Below, piece by piece: positions 8,681 to 17,429 of a DNA stretch of 62,958 nt. Origin of the DNA: Oleispira sp963933055 (GTDB taxonomy: Bacteria; Pseudomonadota; Gammaproteobacteria; Pseudomonadales; Oceanobacteraceae); contig CAWVSY010000018.1 in the NCBI GenBank assembly GCA_963933055.1, forward strand, positions 1 through 62,958, given 5' to 3'. Under the pieces are notes generated by a model, which did no database searches, had not been told where the DNA came from, and saw nothing but the letters and a program-made list of their open reading frames with translations. The position numbers and the translations under genes are program-made. Each line of letters opens with the position of its first letter. The first letter of the stretch is position 1.

Positions 8681-8973
8681 TATTTGAATCCCCCTAGTTC
8701 ACTAGATATTCTTTAATTATATAATGGCTTGTCGCCAATGGAGTATGAAAAGAACTATTTGTTGAAACAAAGTGCATTTAAAAACATTGCAAGCGTGAAT
8801 GTACATGCCCTAGAGCATACGGTGACTGAAACACTCTATGTTGGGACTCACGCTAATAAATTTACGGCTAATTGTTTGTCAATTATGGATTGTCATCAAT
8901 GACAGCCAATAGTCTTATTGCTAGTATCATGGGGAATGTAATCAACTTATGACACTAGAAGGAAAGGCAAGGC
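8681..8973. other. Leader/intergenic region before metY with paired segments
   Basis: This 293-bp gap holds nested complementary segments: AGCGTGA (8792-8798) with TCACGCT (8848-8854), enclosing CCC+TAGAG (8808-8815) with CTCTA...GGG (8834-8845). A separate perfect inverted repeat, TGTCAT-CA-ATGACA, is at 8891-8904. It does not match the SAM-I, SAM-II or SAH riboswitch motifs that I know. No gene is seen beyond a 13-codon frame at 8725. Confidence 0.35.
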
Positions 8974-10245
8974 ATGAAATTAGAAACTCAGGCAATCCAC
9001 GCTGGCTTTGAAGATGATCCAACAACACGCGCAGTCGCGGTGCCTATTTATCAAACAACCTCTTATAGCTTCCGCGATACTCAGCACGGTGCAGATCTGT
9101 TTGATCTAAAAGAACCAGGCAATATCTATACGCGCATCATGAACCCAACCAACGACGTGTTAGAAAAACGTGTTGCTGAAATGGAAGGTGGCATTGGTGG
9201 TTTGGCATTTGCTTCTGGTATGGCGGCGATTACCGCGGCGATTCAAACCGTTGCCCGCGCTGGCGATAACATTTTAAGTGTTAGTCAGTTGTATGGCGGC
9301 ACGTATAACTTTTTTGCTCATACGCTGCCTAACCAAGGTATTGAAGTGCGTATGGCGAAAGGTGATGACCTTGCTGGCCTTGAAGCATTAATTGATGATA
9401 ATACCAAAGCCCTTTTCTGTGAATCTATCGGTAACCCTGCGGGCAATATTGTCGACATTCAGGCCTTGTCTGACATGGCGCACAAGCACGGTATTCCTGT
9501 GATTGTCGATAACACCGTAGCAACGCCTATTTTATGCCGCCCGATCGAGCAAGGTGCTGATATTGTTGTTCATTCATTAACCAAATACATTGGTGGTCAT
9601 GGCACGTCGGTTGGCGGCATGATTGTTGATTCAGGCAAATTCCCTTGGAAAGATCATCCACGCTTCCCAACATTTAACCAACCTGATCCGTCTTATCACG
9701 GTGTTGTATATGCTGATGCTTTTGGCCCGGCTGCGTTTATTGGGCGTGCACGCGTAGTACCTTTACGTAATATGGGCGCGGCGATTTCTCCGTTTAATGC
9801 GTTTATCATTCTGCAAGGTTTGGAAACATTAAGCTTGCGTATGGAACGTCATACTGAGAATGCTTTAAAAGTCGCTAAATATTTATCGGCTCACGATATG
9901 GTTGAGTGGGTTAATTACGCCGGTCTTGAAGGTGATAAGTTTTACGAGCTGGCTAAGAAGGTTGTTGATGGTAAGCCTTCTGCAATTTTAAGCTTTGGTA
10001 TCAAAGGCGGCGAAGCGAATGGTGCTAAGTTTATCGATGCTTTGCAGCTGGTTAAGCGCTTAGTAAACATTGGTGATGCGAAATCATTGGCTTGTCATCC
10101 TGCAAGCACGACTCACCGTCAGCTGAATGATGAAGAGCTGAAGTCTGCGGGTGTTAGCCGTGAAATGGTACGTATCTCGGTCGGTATTGAGCACGTTGAC
10201 GATATCATTGCGGATATCGAACAGGCTCTTGCGGCGGCTAAGTAG
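8974..10245 (+). CDS. metY: O-acetylhomoserine sulfhydrylase (O-acetylhomoserine aminocarboxypropyltransferase)
   Basis: A cytoplasmic PLP enzyme of the Cys/Met metabolism family that joins sulfide to O-acetylhomoserine to make homocysteine for methionine. The 423-residue length is normal for MetY. The PLP lysine is Lys204 in SLTKYIGGHGTSVGG; the phosphate-binding GMAA (near residue 80) and the VDNTVATP aspartate stretch are present. The N-terminal ETQAIHAGFEDDPTTRA is typical. ATG 8974 is preceded by AAGGAAAGG. A hairpin terminator follows, so it is transcribed alone. Confidence 0.93.
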   Translation: MKLETQAIHAGFEDDPTTRAVAVPIYQTTSYSFRDTQHGADLFDLKEPGNIYTRIMNPTNDVLEKRVAEMEGGIGGLAFASGMAAITAAIQTVARAGDNILSVSQLYGGTYNFFAHTLPNQGIEVRMAKGDDLAGLEALIDDNTKALFCESIGNPAGNIVDIQALSDMAHKHGIPVIVDNTVATPILCRPIEQGADIVVHSLTKYIGGHGTSVGGMIVDSGKFPWKDHPRFPTFNQPDPSYHGVVYADAFGPAAFIGRARVVPLRNMGAAISPFNAFIILQGLETLSLRMERHTENALKVAKYLSAHDMVEWVNYAGLEGDKFYELAKKVVDGKPSAILSFGIKGGEANGAKFIDALQLVKRLVNIGDAKSLACHPASTTHRQLNDEELKSAGVSREMVRISVGIEHVDDIIADIEQALAAAK

Positions 10246-10298
10246 CACCGCTAAATAGAACGGCTAAATAGTACAGCTAAGCACGTCTAGCTGGTAAT

Positions 10299-10364
10299 AT
10301 AGCGCTCACGATGACTGAATACATTCACCATCGTGCAGCGCTATTTTTGTGCAGCGCTATTTTT
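10299..10364 (+). terminator. metY terminator with duplicated 3' arm
   Basis: ATAGCGCT plus CACGATG (10299-10313) pairs with CATCGTG-C-AGCGCTAT (10329-10344), followed by five Ts. The last 16 bases (GTGCAGCGCTATTTTT, 10333-10348) are repeated in tandem at 10349-10364, giving a second copy of the 3' arm and T-run. Only one copy can pair with the 5' arm at a time. Confidence 0.8.
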
Positions 10365-10392
10365 TAATATTCATGAAATTACAGGTATCGCC

Positions 10393-11067
10393 ATGTCATT
10401 TGGGCAACTGATTGCACTCGCCAGTTTTATTTTTTCTACAGGTACCATTGCTTTGACCTATTGGGTCGGTATAAGCCAAGAAACGGTTGAGGTGTGTGTG
10501 CCGTTTATTGACGGTTGTACCGACATCACTCATACGGGTCTTGCTGGCGATGCGGGGTTCATTTTTCGTGGCGGTATGATCAGTGCCAGTGTGCTGATTT
10601 TGGTGTGGTGGCATTGCATGCGGGTATGGTTGCAACCGAGTATTCAATCACGTGCTGGCCGAATTAACTTAAATTTAATGACCTTTTTTGGCATGTTGGC
10701 GGGGATTGGTTTGGTCGTGAGTACTGCGACTTTAGGCTCTAGCAAAGAATTAAGTTCTTTTTCAGTTCATGTTCGAGGTGCGAATACCTTTTTTGAAGGC
10801 ATTTTATTAGCGTTATCGTTCCACTATTACCTTATGTGGCGAGGCCGTAAAAATGGCTTGTTAGAAGTACCTTCTTTTAAAATTAAAACCGTCTTGTTTG
10901 TTTTGATTTGGATTGTACTTGTCGCGTTTGTAGCGAACTCGATTGGCGAACAGATGCCGCGCGGTACTAAAATTGCTGAGTGGTGGGCAACCTTATTTAT
11001 TTGTTTATACCTTTTAAGTTCTTATTGGGATTGGAAAAAAATAAAGCTACAGCTTGCACAAGCTTAA
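10393..11067 (+). CDS. Six-helix integral membrane protein, unknown function
   Basis: A 224-residue hydrophobic protein with about six transmembrane segments (roughly residues 4-24, 58-78, 92-112, 130-148, 163-182 and 197-212). The first external loop is polar and has two cysteines (VCVPFIDGCTD). The layout recalls Frag1/DRAM/Sfk1-type eukaryote-like membrane proteins, but I see no diagnostic motif, so no function is given. The start is ATG 10393; the longer frame from GTG 10333 begins inside the metY terminator. The CDF-like gene starts 28 bp downstream and may share its transcript. Confidence 0.7.
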   Translation: MSFGQLIALASFIFSTGTIALTYWVGISQETVEVCVPFIDGCTDITHTGLAGDAGFIFRGGMISASVLILVWWHCMRVWLQPSIQSRAGRINLNLMTFFGMLAGIGLVVSTATLGSSKELSSFSVHVRGANTFFEGILLALSFHYYLMWRGRKNGLLEVPSFKIKTVLFVLIWIVLVAFVANSIGEQMPRGTKIAEWWATLFICLYLLSSYWDWKKIKLQLAQA

Positions 11068-11095
11068 TAAAAATACGTACGTTTAAAATGATGTT

Positions 11096-12001
11096 ATGAC
11101 ACGATCAATTGTAGAAAAAAAAGCGCTGTACGCTAGTGCGATTATCAATTTAATGATGGCTTTTAGTGGCTGGGTGGCTTATCACTTCTCGCACTCTCAA
11201 GCCATTCTTCTCGATGGAAATTATTCGTTTATTGCCTTTTTTATCACCTTGATCGCTATTCGAATTACGATGATAAAAACCAAACTAACCGAGACTTTTC
11301 CGTTTGGCCAGTATGTATACGAAGCGTTGTTCTCATTTGGTAAAGGCTTAATGGTTATCGGCATATTGCTGGTCGCCTTAATTATGAGTATCTCAAGGAT
11401 ATCGCATTATTTGAATGACTCACCTGTTGATGCCTTGAATACCAGCACGGTATTGGTCTATACATTGGTGATGTTAATTATGTGTGTACCTTTGGCACTG
11501 TATTGTCGTCATGAAAATAAGAAAATTAATGATTCTAGTATGATTTTAAGAGCTGAATATATTGGCTCTAAAACAGATGCAATTATGTCTCTGTCGACAG
11601 GTATTGTGCTTTTTTCGATAGGATTCTTAGACGCTAATGGATACTTCGGTTTTCTGTATTATGTAGGTGATGCCCTGTTGGTCATTGTCTTAGTTTTAAT
11701 CTTAGTGAAAGATCCTATTTTACTTGCACGTGATTCATTCGTTGAAATGGCAGGCGGCACATTACAGAATAAAAAAGAGAAACAAAGAATTGAATGCATT
11801 CTTAATGACTCGCTAAAAACAAACATAATGAAAGAAAGTTACATTTCTAAAACAGGCAGTAATTATTTTATTGTCGCCTACATCAGTGCCGAACAAATAG
11901 ATCGAATAGGGTCTAAAGAACTTGAAAATATAAGAAAAGAAACACTAGAGGCATTACGATTGCAGTATCAGCATGTGATGTTTGAAATAGCGCTAGCCTA
12001 G
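11096..12001 (+). CDS. Divergent cation diffusion facilitator (CDF) family transporter
   Basis: A 301-residue membrane protein with the CDF layout: six hydrophobic segments in the first 205 residues, then a cytoplasmic domain of about 90 residues. CDF proteins export divalent metals in exchange for protons. Transmembrane helix 2 reads SQAILLDGNYSF, so only the first aspartate of the DxxxD metal site remains and the second is serine. Helix 5 reads GSKTD, with glycine where YiiP has histidine. The transport site therefore seems reduced, as in a DG-type subfamily. It ends 6 bp from the convergent amine oxidase gene. Confidence 0.78.
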   Translation: MTRSIVEKKALYASAIINLMMAFSGWVAYHFSHSQAILLDGNYSFIAFFITLIAIRITMIKTKLTETFPFGQYVYEALFSFGKGLMVIGILLVALIMSISRISHYLNDSPVDALNTSTVLVYTLVMLIMCVPLALYCRHENKKINDSSMILRAEYIGSKTDAIMSLSTGIVLFSIGFLDANGYFGFLYYVGDALLVIVLVLILVKDPILLARDSFVEMAGGTLQNKKEKQRIECILNDSLKTNIMKESYISKTGSNYFIVAYISAEQIDRIGSKELENIRKETLEALRLQYQHVMFEIALA

Positions 12002-12007
12002 AGTGTT

Positions 12008-13069
12008 TTATAAATTATCTACTTGCTCATTCACCTGGTCTATCGCGCCTGCGATGTAACCAGGTTCGTTTTGTGAAAATTCAGCACCGATTAAACCTAG
12101 GTTCATTTCTTTTAGTTCGGCATTAAATCTATTTTTATCAAAATGGGCATGTTGTGAAGGCTCTGCGATATCTGCGCTGCTTGAGATGAATTTATTGCTC
12201 GCCCAGTCTGTGTAGTGGGTGCTAATGGGGGCGAGTGCGGCTTCGCCAAATAATTTACCTAGCTGAGCGATACAGGCATTGATGATTTGTTGTTCATCGA
12301 TTGATTGGCGTTGTGTTGCGGGTATACCGATGAATCCAAATAATGCCGCTGCCGATGAGCTGTTTGCACCACTGGCATCGTTAATTTCTACCATGGGGCC
12401 AACCCGACTAAAACCTTGCCCCGATAAGCCTGTTTGGCGCCAAAATGCGTTGTCATAAACGGCGACAAATTTAGCTTGGGCAGACATCCATGTTTGCTGT
12501 GCTTGTAAGTGTGCAATGAGTGCATCGCTTAATAGACGGCTATCGGCCGCTAGAAATAAGGGGGCTATTTTTCGTGGTGGCATGGCAAGCCATAATTTTT
12601 TACAAGAATGAATGTCGCCATTAGCCAGCTGTATAAGCCAGCGGTTGTTGAGTTTATTAATGGCGGTAACGGGGACGTTCAATAAGATACGCTCGTCAGG
12701 TAGTTCATTTTTTAAGGCGCTGATGATTGCCCCCATGCCACCTTTGATTCGATACGACAACATAGACTGTTGTTCACTCGCTCGGCTTACCGGGCTATTT
12801 GGTGCTGCTTGGTAGACGTAGTCGCCTTGGGAATATTGTTCAAAGAATTCAATATTCAGTTCAGCCAACAGCGATTCAACAGCCGATTGATGAGGCCAAA
12901 ACCACGTTGGCCCTAGGTCGAAGCCTTGCTCGGTGCTTTGTATGCGCCCACCTAATGAGGCTTGTGCTTCTATTAGTTTGAAATCCAATTGGCGTTTTGA
13001 TAATTGGCGGGCCATTGCGCAACCGCTAATGCCGCCACCAATAATTAAATGCTCTACTTCATTCATCAT
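12008..13069 (-). CDS. FAD-dependent amine oxidase family protein
   Basis: A 353-residue cytoplasmic flavoprotein. The N-terminal Rossmann dinucleotide motif is HLIIGGGISGCAMARQL (about residues 7-23), ending with the acidic residue in FKLIEAQASLGGRIQS, the GGR motif of amine oxidases and related NAD(P)-binding flavoproteins. The C-terminal second FAD contact is degenerate (EMNLGLIGAEFSQNEPGYIAGAID); GYIAGA matches the GY(x)GA end motif. It is shorter than monoamine oxidases (about 450-500), so the substrate is uncertain. It reads divergently from katG, with a shared 289-bp gap. Confidence 0.78.
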   Translation of the reverse strand: MMNEVEHLIIGGGISGCAMARQLSKRQLDFKLIEAQASLGGRIQSTEQGFDLGPTWFWPHQSAVESLLAELNIEFFEQYSQGDYVYQAAPNSPVSRASEQQSMLSYRIKGGMGAIISALKNELPDERILLNVPVTAINKLNNRWLIQLANGDIHSCKKLWLAMPPRKIAPLFLAADSRLLSDALIAHLQAQQTWMSAQAKFVAVYDNAFWRQTGLSGQGFSRVGPMVEINDASGANSSSAAALFGFIGIPATQRQSIDEQQIINACIAQLGKLFGEAALAPISTHYTDWASNKFISSSADIAEPSQHAHFDKNRFNAELKEMNLGLIGAEFSQNEPGYIAGAIDQVNEQVDNL

Positions 13070-13226
13070 TACACTTCATCATTATGTGTCATCAAAAATT
13101 CTTTCATTCATTGTACGATAAATAGAGGGAAGCATTGTTCGTATTGCTGGGTAAAAGTTATTCGCCAAGGTGTGCTATACATTATTAACGGCTTTTAACG
13201 TGCGCTATCTATATTAAACTTTATTG

Positions 13227-13263
13227 ATAGTCTAAAACTATTAGTGTTATAGATATTAATTGT
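13227..13263 (+). promoter_or_regulatory. Candidate OxyR binding site upstream of katG
   Basis: The pattern ATAG-N7-CTAT-N7-ATAG-N7-TTGT (13227, 13238, 13249, 13260) matches the four tetramers of the OxyR consensus at exact spacing; only the last (TTGT for CTAT) is poor. A -10-like TACAAT is at 13305-13310. This predicts peroxide induction of katG by OxyR; no oxyR gene lies in the window. The site could also affect the divergent amine oxidase gene. Confidence 0.7.
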
Positions 13264-13358
13264 TTTAGGTATGAATTGAAATGCTTGATAGTAGTGAGAG
13301 TAGATACAATTTATGTTGATTGCAGCATAATTCCATGTGGTAAATAGGAGATTCAGCT

Positions 13359-15515
13359 ATGTCGAATAACAAATGTCCAGTAATGCACGGTGGCGCTACG
13401 GAAAGCGGTATGTCGAATATGAGTTGGTGGCCCAAAGCGCTTAACTTAGATATTTTGCATCAGCATGATCGTAAGACAAACCCTATGGGGGAAGATTTCA
13501 ATTATCGTGAAAGCCTTCAGAAGTTGGATGTTGCGGCGCTGAAAAAAGATCTCCTTGATGTAATGACCGACAGTCAAAAATGGTGGCCGGCAGATTGGGG
13601 CCATTATGGTGGGTTAATGATTCGCTTATCTTGGCATTCTGCGGGTACGTATCGTATAGCCGACGGTCGTGGTGGTGCTGGCACGGGTAGTCAGCGTTTT
13701 GCGCCACTGAATTCTTGGCCTGACAATGGTAATTTAGATAAGGCTCGTCGCCTTCTTTGGCCTATCAAAAAGAAATACGGTAACAAACTTAGCTGGGCCG
13801 ATTTAATTGCTTATGCCGGTACCATGGCTTATGAATCGATGGGCTTAGATACTTTTGGTTTTGCCTTTGGGCGAGAAGATATTTGGCATCCAGAAAAAGA
13901 TACTTACTGGGGGGCCGAAAAAGAGTGGCTTGCACCTAGTGATAGTGAAAATAGCCGTTATTCCGGCGAACGAAATTTGGCTAATCCTTTGGCCGCAGTG
14001 ATGATGGGATTGATTTATGTTAATCCAGAAGGGGTTGATGGTAATCCCGATCCGCTGAAAACAGCGCATGATATTCGTACGACGTTTGAGCGTATGGCGA
14101 TGAATGATGAAGAAACGGTTGCGTTGACGGCTGGTGGCCATACGGTGGGTAAGGCTCATGGTAATGGTAATGCCGAAGAGCTAGGAGCTGAGCCAGAGGG
14201 CGCAGAGATTGAAGATCAAGGTTTTGGTTGGTTGAACAAGACCAAGCGCGGTATTGGTCGTGATGCAGTGACCAGTGGTATTGAAGGTGCGTGGACGACG
14301 AATCCTACTCAGTGGGATAACGGTTATTTTGAATTATTATTGAATTACGAGTGGGAGTTAACCAAGAGCCCAGCCGGTGCTTGGCAGTGGGAGCCTATTG
14401 GCATTAAGGAAGAGCATAAGCCAGTAGATGTTGAAGATTCTTTGATTAGAAAAAATCCAATGATGACGGATGCCGATATGGCCATGAAAATGGATCCTGA
14501 ATATCGGAAAATATCTGAGAAGTTCTACAATGATCCTGCTTACTTTTCTGAAGTCTTCGCTCGCGCTTGGTTCAAATTGACCCACCGTGATATGGGACCA
14601 AAAGCATGTTTCATTGGTCCAGACGTGCCTAAAGAAGAATTGATTTGGCAAGATCCTGTGCCAGCAGGCAGTACTGATTATGATGTGCAAGCGGTAAGAG
14701 ACAAAATTGCCGCGAGCGGTTTGAGCATTAACGAGATGGTATCGACGGCATGGGACAGCGCTAGAACTTTCCGTGGTTCTGATAAGCGTGGCGGAGCGAA
14801 TGGCGCGCGCATTCGTCTTGCGCCTCAAAAAGATTGGCAAGGTAACGAACCTGCTCGTTTGGCTAAGGTATTAACAGTGCTTGAAGTGATTGCGGCACAA
14901 ACGGGTGCGAGCTTAGCGGATGTTATTGTTCTTGCCGGTAATTTGGGTATTGAGCAAGCAGCAAAAGCGGCTGGATGTCATGTGGTTGTTCCATTTTCCC
15001 CAGGGCGTGGTGATGCCACGGATGACATGACCGATGTGGATGCATTTGAAGTATTGGAGCCTCTTCATGATGCTTACCGTAATTGGCTGAAAGCGGATTA
15101 TAGTGTGACCCCTGAAGAAATGATGCTTGATCGCACTCAGTTGATGGGGCTAACGGCACCAGAAATGACGGTATTAGTGGGGGGTATGCGTGTTATTGGC
15201 ACGAATTACGGAGGCACTAAGCATGGTGTATTTACCGATCGTGAAGGCGCATTAACGAATGACTTTTTCGTTAATCTTACCGATATGAATTATTCGTGGA
15301 AGCCAAAAGGCAAAAACGTGTATGACATTTGCGATCGTGATACTAATGAAGTTAAGTGGACGGCGACCCGTGTTGATCTTGTCTTTGGTTCTAATTCGAT
15401 TCTGCGGTCGTATGCTGAGGTATATGCCCAAGATGATAACCAAGAAAAGTTTGTGCACGATTTTGTTGCGGCATGGACCAAGGTGATGAATGCGGATCGT
15501 TTTGATCTTGTTTAG
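13359..15515 (+). CDS. katG: Catalase-peroxidase KatG
   Basis: A 718-residue heme enzyme that breaks down hydrogen peroxide. The N-terminal active domain has the distal triad in RLSWHSAGTYR (Arg, Trp, His; about residues 91-101), the Tyr of LIYVNPEG that crosslinks to the distal Trp, and the proximal heme His in TAGGHTVGKAHG (about 258-269). GGMRVIGTNYGGTKHG in the C-terminal domain marks the degenerate second peroxidase copy typical of KatG. No signal peptide, so it is cytoplasmic. ATG 13359 follows AGGAG. An OxyR-type site and a strong terminator (15566-15604) bracket it as a single-gene unit. Confidence 0.97.
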   Translation: MSNNKCPVMHGGATESGMSNMSWWPKALNLDILHQHDRKTNPMGEDFNYRESLQKLDVAALKKDLLDVMTDSQKWWPADWGHYGGLMIRLSWHSAGTYRIADGRGGAGTGSQRFAPLNSWPDNGNLDKARRLLWPIKKKYGNKLSWADLIAYAGTMAYESMGLDTFGFAFGREDIWHPEKDTYWGAEKEWLAPSDSENSRYSGERNLANPLAAVMMGLIYVNPEGVDGNPDPLKTAHDIRTTFERMAMNDEETVALTAGGHTVGKAHGNGNAEELGAEPEGAEIEDQGFGWLNKTKRGIGRDAVTSGIEGAWTTNPTQWDNGYFELLLNYEWELTKSPAGAWQWEPIGIKEEHKPVDVEDSLIRKNPMMTDADMAMKMDPEYRKISEKFYNDPAYFSEVFARAWFKLTHRDMGPKACFIGPDVPKEELIWQDPVPAGSTDYDVQAVRDKIAASGLSINEMVSTAWDSARTFRGSDKRGGANGARIRLAPQKDWQGNEPARLAKVLTVLEVIAAQTGASLADVIVLAGNLGIEQAAKAAGCHVVVPFSPGRGDATDDMTDVDAFEVLEPLHDAYRNWLKADYSVTPEEMMLDRTQLMGLTAPEMTVLVGGMRVIGTNYGGTKHGVFTDREGALTNDFFVNLTDMNYSWKPKGKNVYDICDRDTNEVKWTATRVDLVFGSNSILRSYAEVYAQDDNQEKFVHDFVAAWTKVMNADRFDLV

Positions 15516-15565
15516 CCCTTTGAATCATAGCGCGCTGAATGCGTAACGATTTAGCGTCATAATTA

Positions 15566-15604
15566 AGCCCCCAATGTTCATTTTAATATTGGGGGCTTTT
15601 TTTT
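15566..15604 (+). terminator. katG rho-independent terminator
   Basis: AGCCCCCAAT (15566-15575) pairs perfectly with ATTGGGGGCT (15588-15597) across a 12-base loop and is followed by eight Ts. Confidence 0.92.
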
Positions 15605-15718
15605 AACGGCGTGTTCTTGTTTGACAATATAAGCGATATGTTCGAATATCGGCTCTAGTAGGGAATCGCTCAGTAGAGGGCGCATTTTCGATTTTTATTA
15701 TCTTGGATAAACTATTAA

Positions 15719-16336
15719 ATGATCGACATTTTAGCGGTATTTATAACGTTTTTTGCGGTTATTGATCCGATTGGTACTGTGCCAGTTTTTATTGCGGTAA
15801 CCGACCAATACGATGCAAAAACTAAACGCCGAGTTGCGCTACTAGCGACCATTGTTTCCGCGTGCGTTTTACTCTTCTTTTTAGTGATGGGCGAGGTAAT
15901 GCTTACCGCATTGTCTATTCCATTACCTGCCTTTCAAATATCGGGTGGGATTGTATTATTTTTATTCGCACTAAATATGATCTTTGGTGATAGTAAGCCA
16001 GATGAAGAGATTAAATTGCTAGAAGACTCGCATCGCCAAACGGCTATATTTCCATTAGCGGTTCCGTCTATTGCTAGCCCTGGCGCTATGTTAGCGGCTG
16101 TATTATTAACAAAAAATTCAGTCTTTAGCGTTTGGGAACAATTTCAAACGGCCTTAGTGATGCTCTCTGTTTTGGTATTGGTTTATATATTGATGCTATT
16201 AGCAGGCTTTATTAATCGCATTGTCGGCAGCAGTGGTGCAAGTGTGATTAGCCGAATTATGGGACTCATACTGTCATCAGTAGCCACTACGAACATACTT
16301 ACCGGCCTTGCTGAATATTACAATGCCGCGTTATAA
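15719..16336 (+). CDS. MarC family integral membrane protein (UPF0056)
   Basis: A 205-residue inner-membrane protein with six predicted helices. The N-terminal FFAVIDPIGTVPVFIAVT motif and the second half PLAVPSIASPGAMLA are characteristic of MarC/YchE/YhgN proteins, which show an inverted duplication. The molecular function of the family is unknown; an early link to antibiotic resistance in E. coli was withdrawn. No strong partner is seen; the YkgJ-type gene starts 59 bp downstream in the same direction. Confidence 0.9.
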   Translation: MIDILAVFITFFAVIDPIGTVPVFIAVTDQYDAKTKRRVALLATIVSACVLLFFLVMGEVMLTALSIPLPAFQISGGIVLFLFALNMIFGDSKPDEEIKLLEDSHRQTAIFPLAVPSIASPGAMLAAVLLTKNSVFSVWEQFQTALVMLSVLVLVYILMLLAGFINRIVGSSGASVISRIMGLILSSVATTNILTGLAEYYNAAL

Positions 16337-16395
16337 GTTATTAATACATCGATTGGCTATGTGCATGTTAGCTACAAATATATTAGGTAAGAACA

Positions 16396-16938
16396 TTGAG
16401 CGAAAATAACGAATCTCATTTAGTGCCAGGTCGTGAGTGCGGAGAGTGTACGGCGTGTTGCGTTCATCTTCTTATAAAAGATGATGATTTTGTAAAGCCA
16501 GAAAATCAAGCGTGTTCGCATATGGTAGAAAAAGGCGGTTGTAATATTTACTCGAAAAGACCTTCTGTTTGCCAAGATTGGCATTGTGCATGGCGTTTTA
16601 TGGCGCAGTTAGGAGATGATTGGCGACCTGATCGTTCTGGGATTTTATTGCGTTCAGATGAAAATGGCATCATTTTTCAACCAATTCGTGAGGCTAAAAA
16701 AGTCATGACCAGTTCCCTCGCTATTGAGTTAATTGGCGGCGGTGTCGCGCAAGGTATTCCATTATCAATGTCTATTCCGACGCGCAAGGGTCATCTTAGT
16801 TATGGCATGTCTTTGAATGAGCCTTTGCAAGCGGCTGTTGAATCTAGAAGCCTTCCTGCAATTCAGAATAAAATAATTGATCTTATTAAGTTTTCTAAAA
16901 AACAGCGTACAGATTCAATTATTGCGACTGATTGCTAA
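16396..16938 (+). CDS. YkgJ family cysteine-cluster protein
   Basis: A 180-residue protein with the YkgJ (UPF0153) cysteine pattern near its N-terminus: CGECTACC (about residues 14-21), then cysteines in ACSHM, GGCNIY, SVCQDWHC. Such clusters bind zinc or an Fe-S centre; the biological role is unknown. The start is TTG 16396 with AGGTAAGA upstream; no ATG in frame precedes the first cysteines. The C-terminal half has no recognised motif. It lies ahead of a small unknown gene and an MscS gene in the same orientation, with gaps of 51 and 98 bp. Confidence 0.75.
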   Translation: MSENNESHLVPGRECGECTACCVHLLIKDDDFVKPENQACSHMVEKGGCNIYSKRPSVCQDWHCAWRFMAQLGDDWRPDRSGILLRSDENGIIFQPIREAKKVMTSSLAIELIGGGVAQGIPLSMSIPTRKGHLSYGMSLNEPLQAAVESRSLPAIQNKIIDLIKFSKKQRTDSIIATDC

Positions 16939-16989
16939 GCGACTGCGATATTTCATCATCAACTAGCCTGCCGAAAAGAAGATCTATTA

Positions 16990-17331
16990 ATGAATGCTAA
17001 CCCCGCCTTATTATCACTGTCAGATATTGCTAGCCAAGCGCATGAAAAAATTCAGCAAGATTTCGAAAATATCAATCCTGTTATTGGTGTTATGCAAGGT
17101 ATGCGCAAAATGGGAATTCCTGCGGATGTGATGACCATTGATTGCTTAGCCAGCCATAAGCGTATCTTAGTGGTATTGCATGATGATTTTCCCGAGATTA
17201 TTCGTTATCAACTGACATTTTCTGATCAAGACCCAAGTGATGATTATCAGCAAGTGGCTGCTCAAGAGGTTACGAGTAATATGATATATGGCTGGATTAA
17301 ACAGTATTTCAGCTTAGCCCAAGATAGATAA
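16990..17331 (+). CDS. Small conserved-looking protein, unknown function
   Basis: A 113-residue soluble acidic protein with no signal, no transmembrane segment and no cysteine cluster (one Cys, in IDCLASHKR). A central stretch, RILVVLHDDFPEIIRYQLTF, looks like a beta-strand core. The upstream AAGAAGATCT could serve as a ribosome site for ATG 16990. I do not recognise a family. It lies between the YkgJ gene and the MscS gene, same strand. Confidence 0.6.
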   Translation: MNANPALLSLSDIASQAHEKIQQDFENINPVIGVMQGMRKMGIPADVMTIDCLASHKRILVVLHDDFPEIIRYQLTFSDQDPSDDYQQVAAQEVTSNMIYGWIKQYFSLAQDR

Positions 17332-17429
17332 TCGTTATGACATTCTGCATTGGACTAATATTATGAATATGAGTATCGTCCAATGCATCATTTCAATGGT
17401 TGAAATAATACGACTTTAAGGTTTTAAAC

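Noticed and set aside
8891..8904. TGTCAT-ATGACA inverted repeat as a Pho box
   Set aside because: It is an inverted, not direct, repeat and does not have the 11-bp direct period; not a Pho box.
10333..10392. GTG start adding 20 residues to the membrane protein
   Set aside because: The GTG is inside the metY terminator; ATG 10393 has a better context.
13498..15481. Minus-strand frames inside katG
   Set aside because: Shadows of the katG frame; no independent support.
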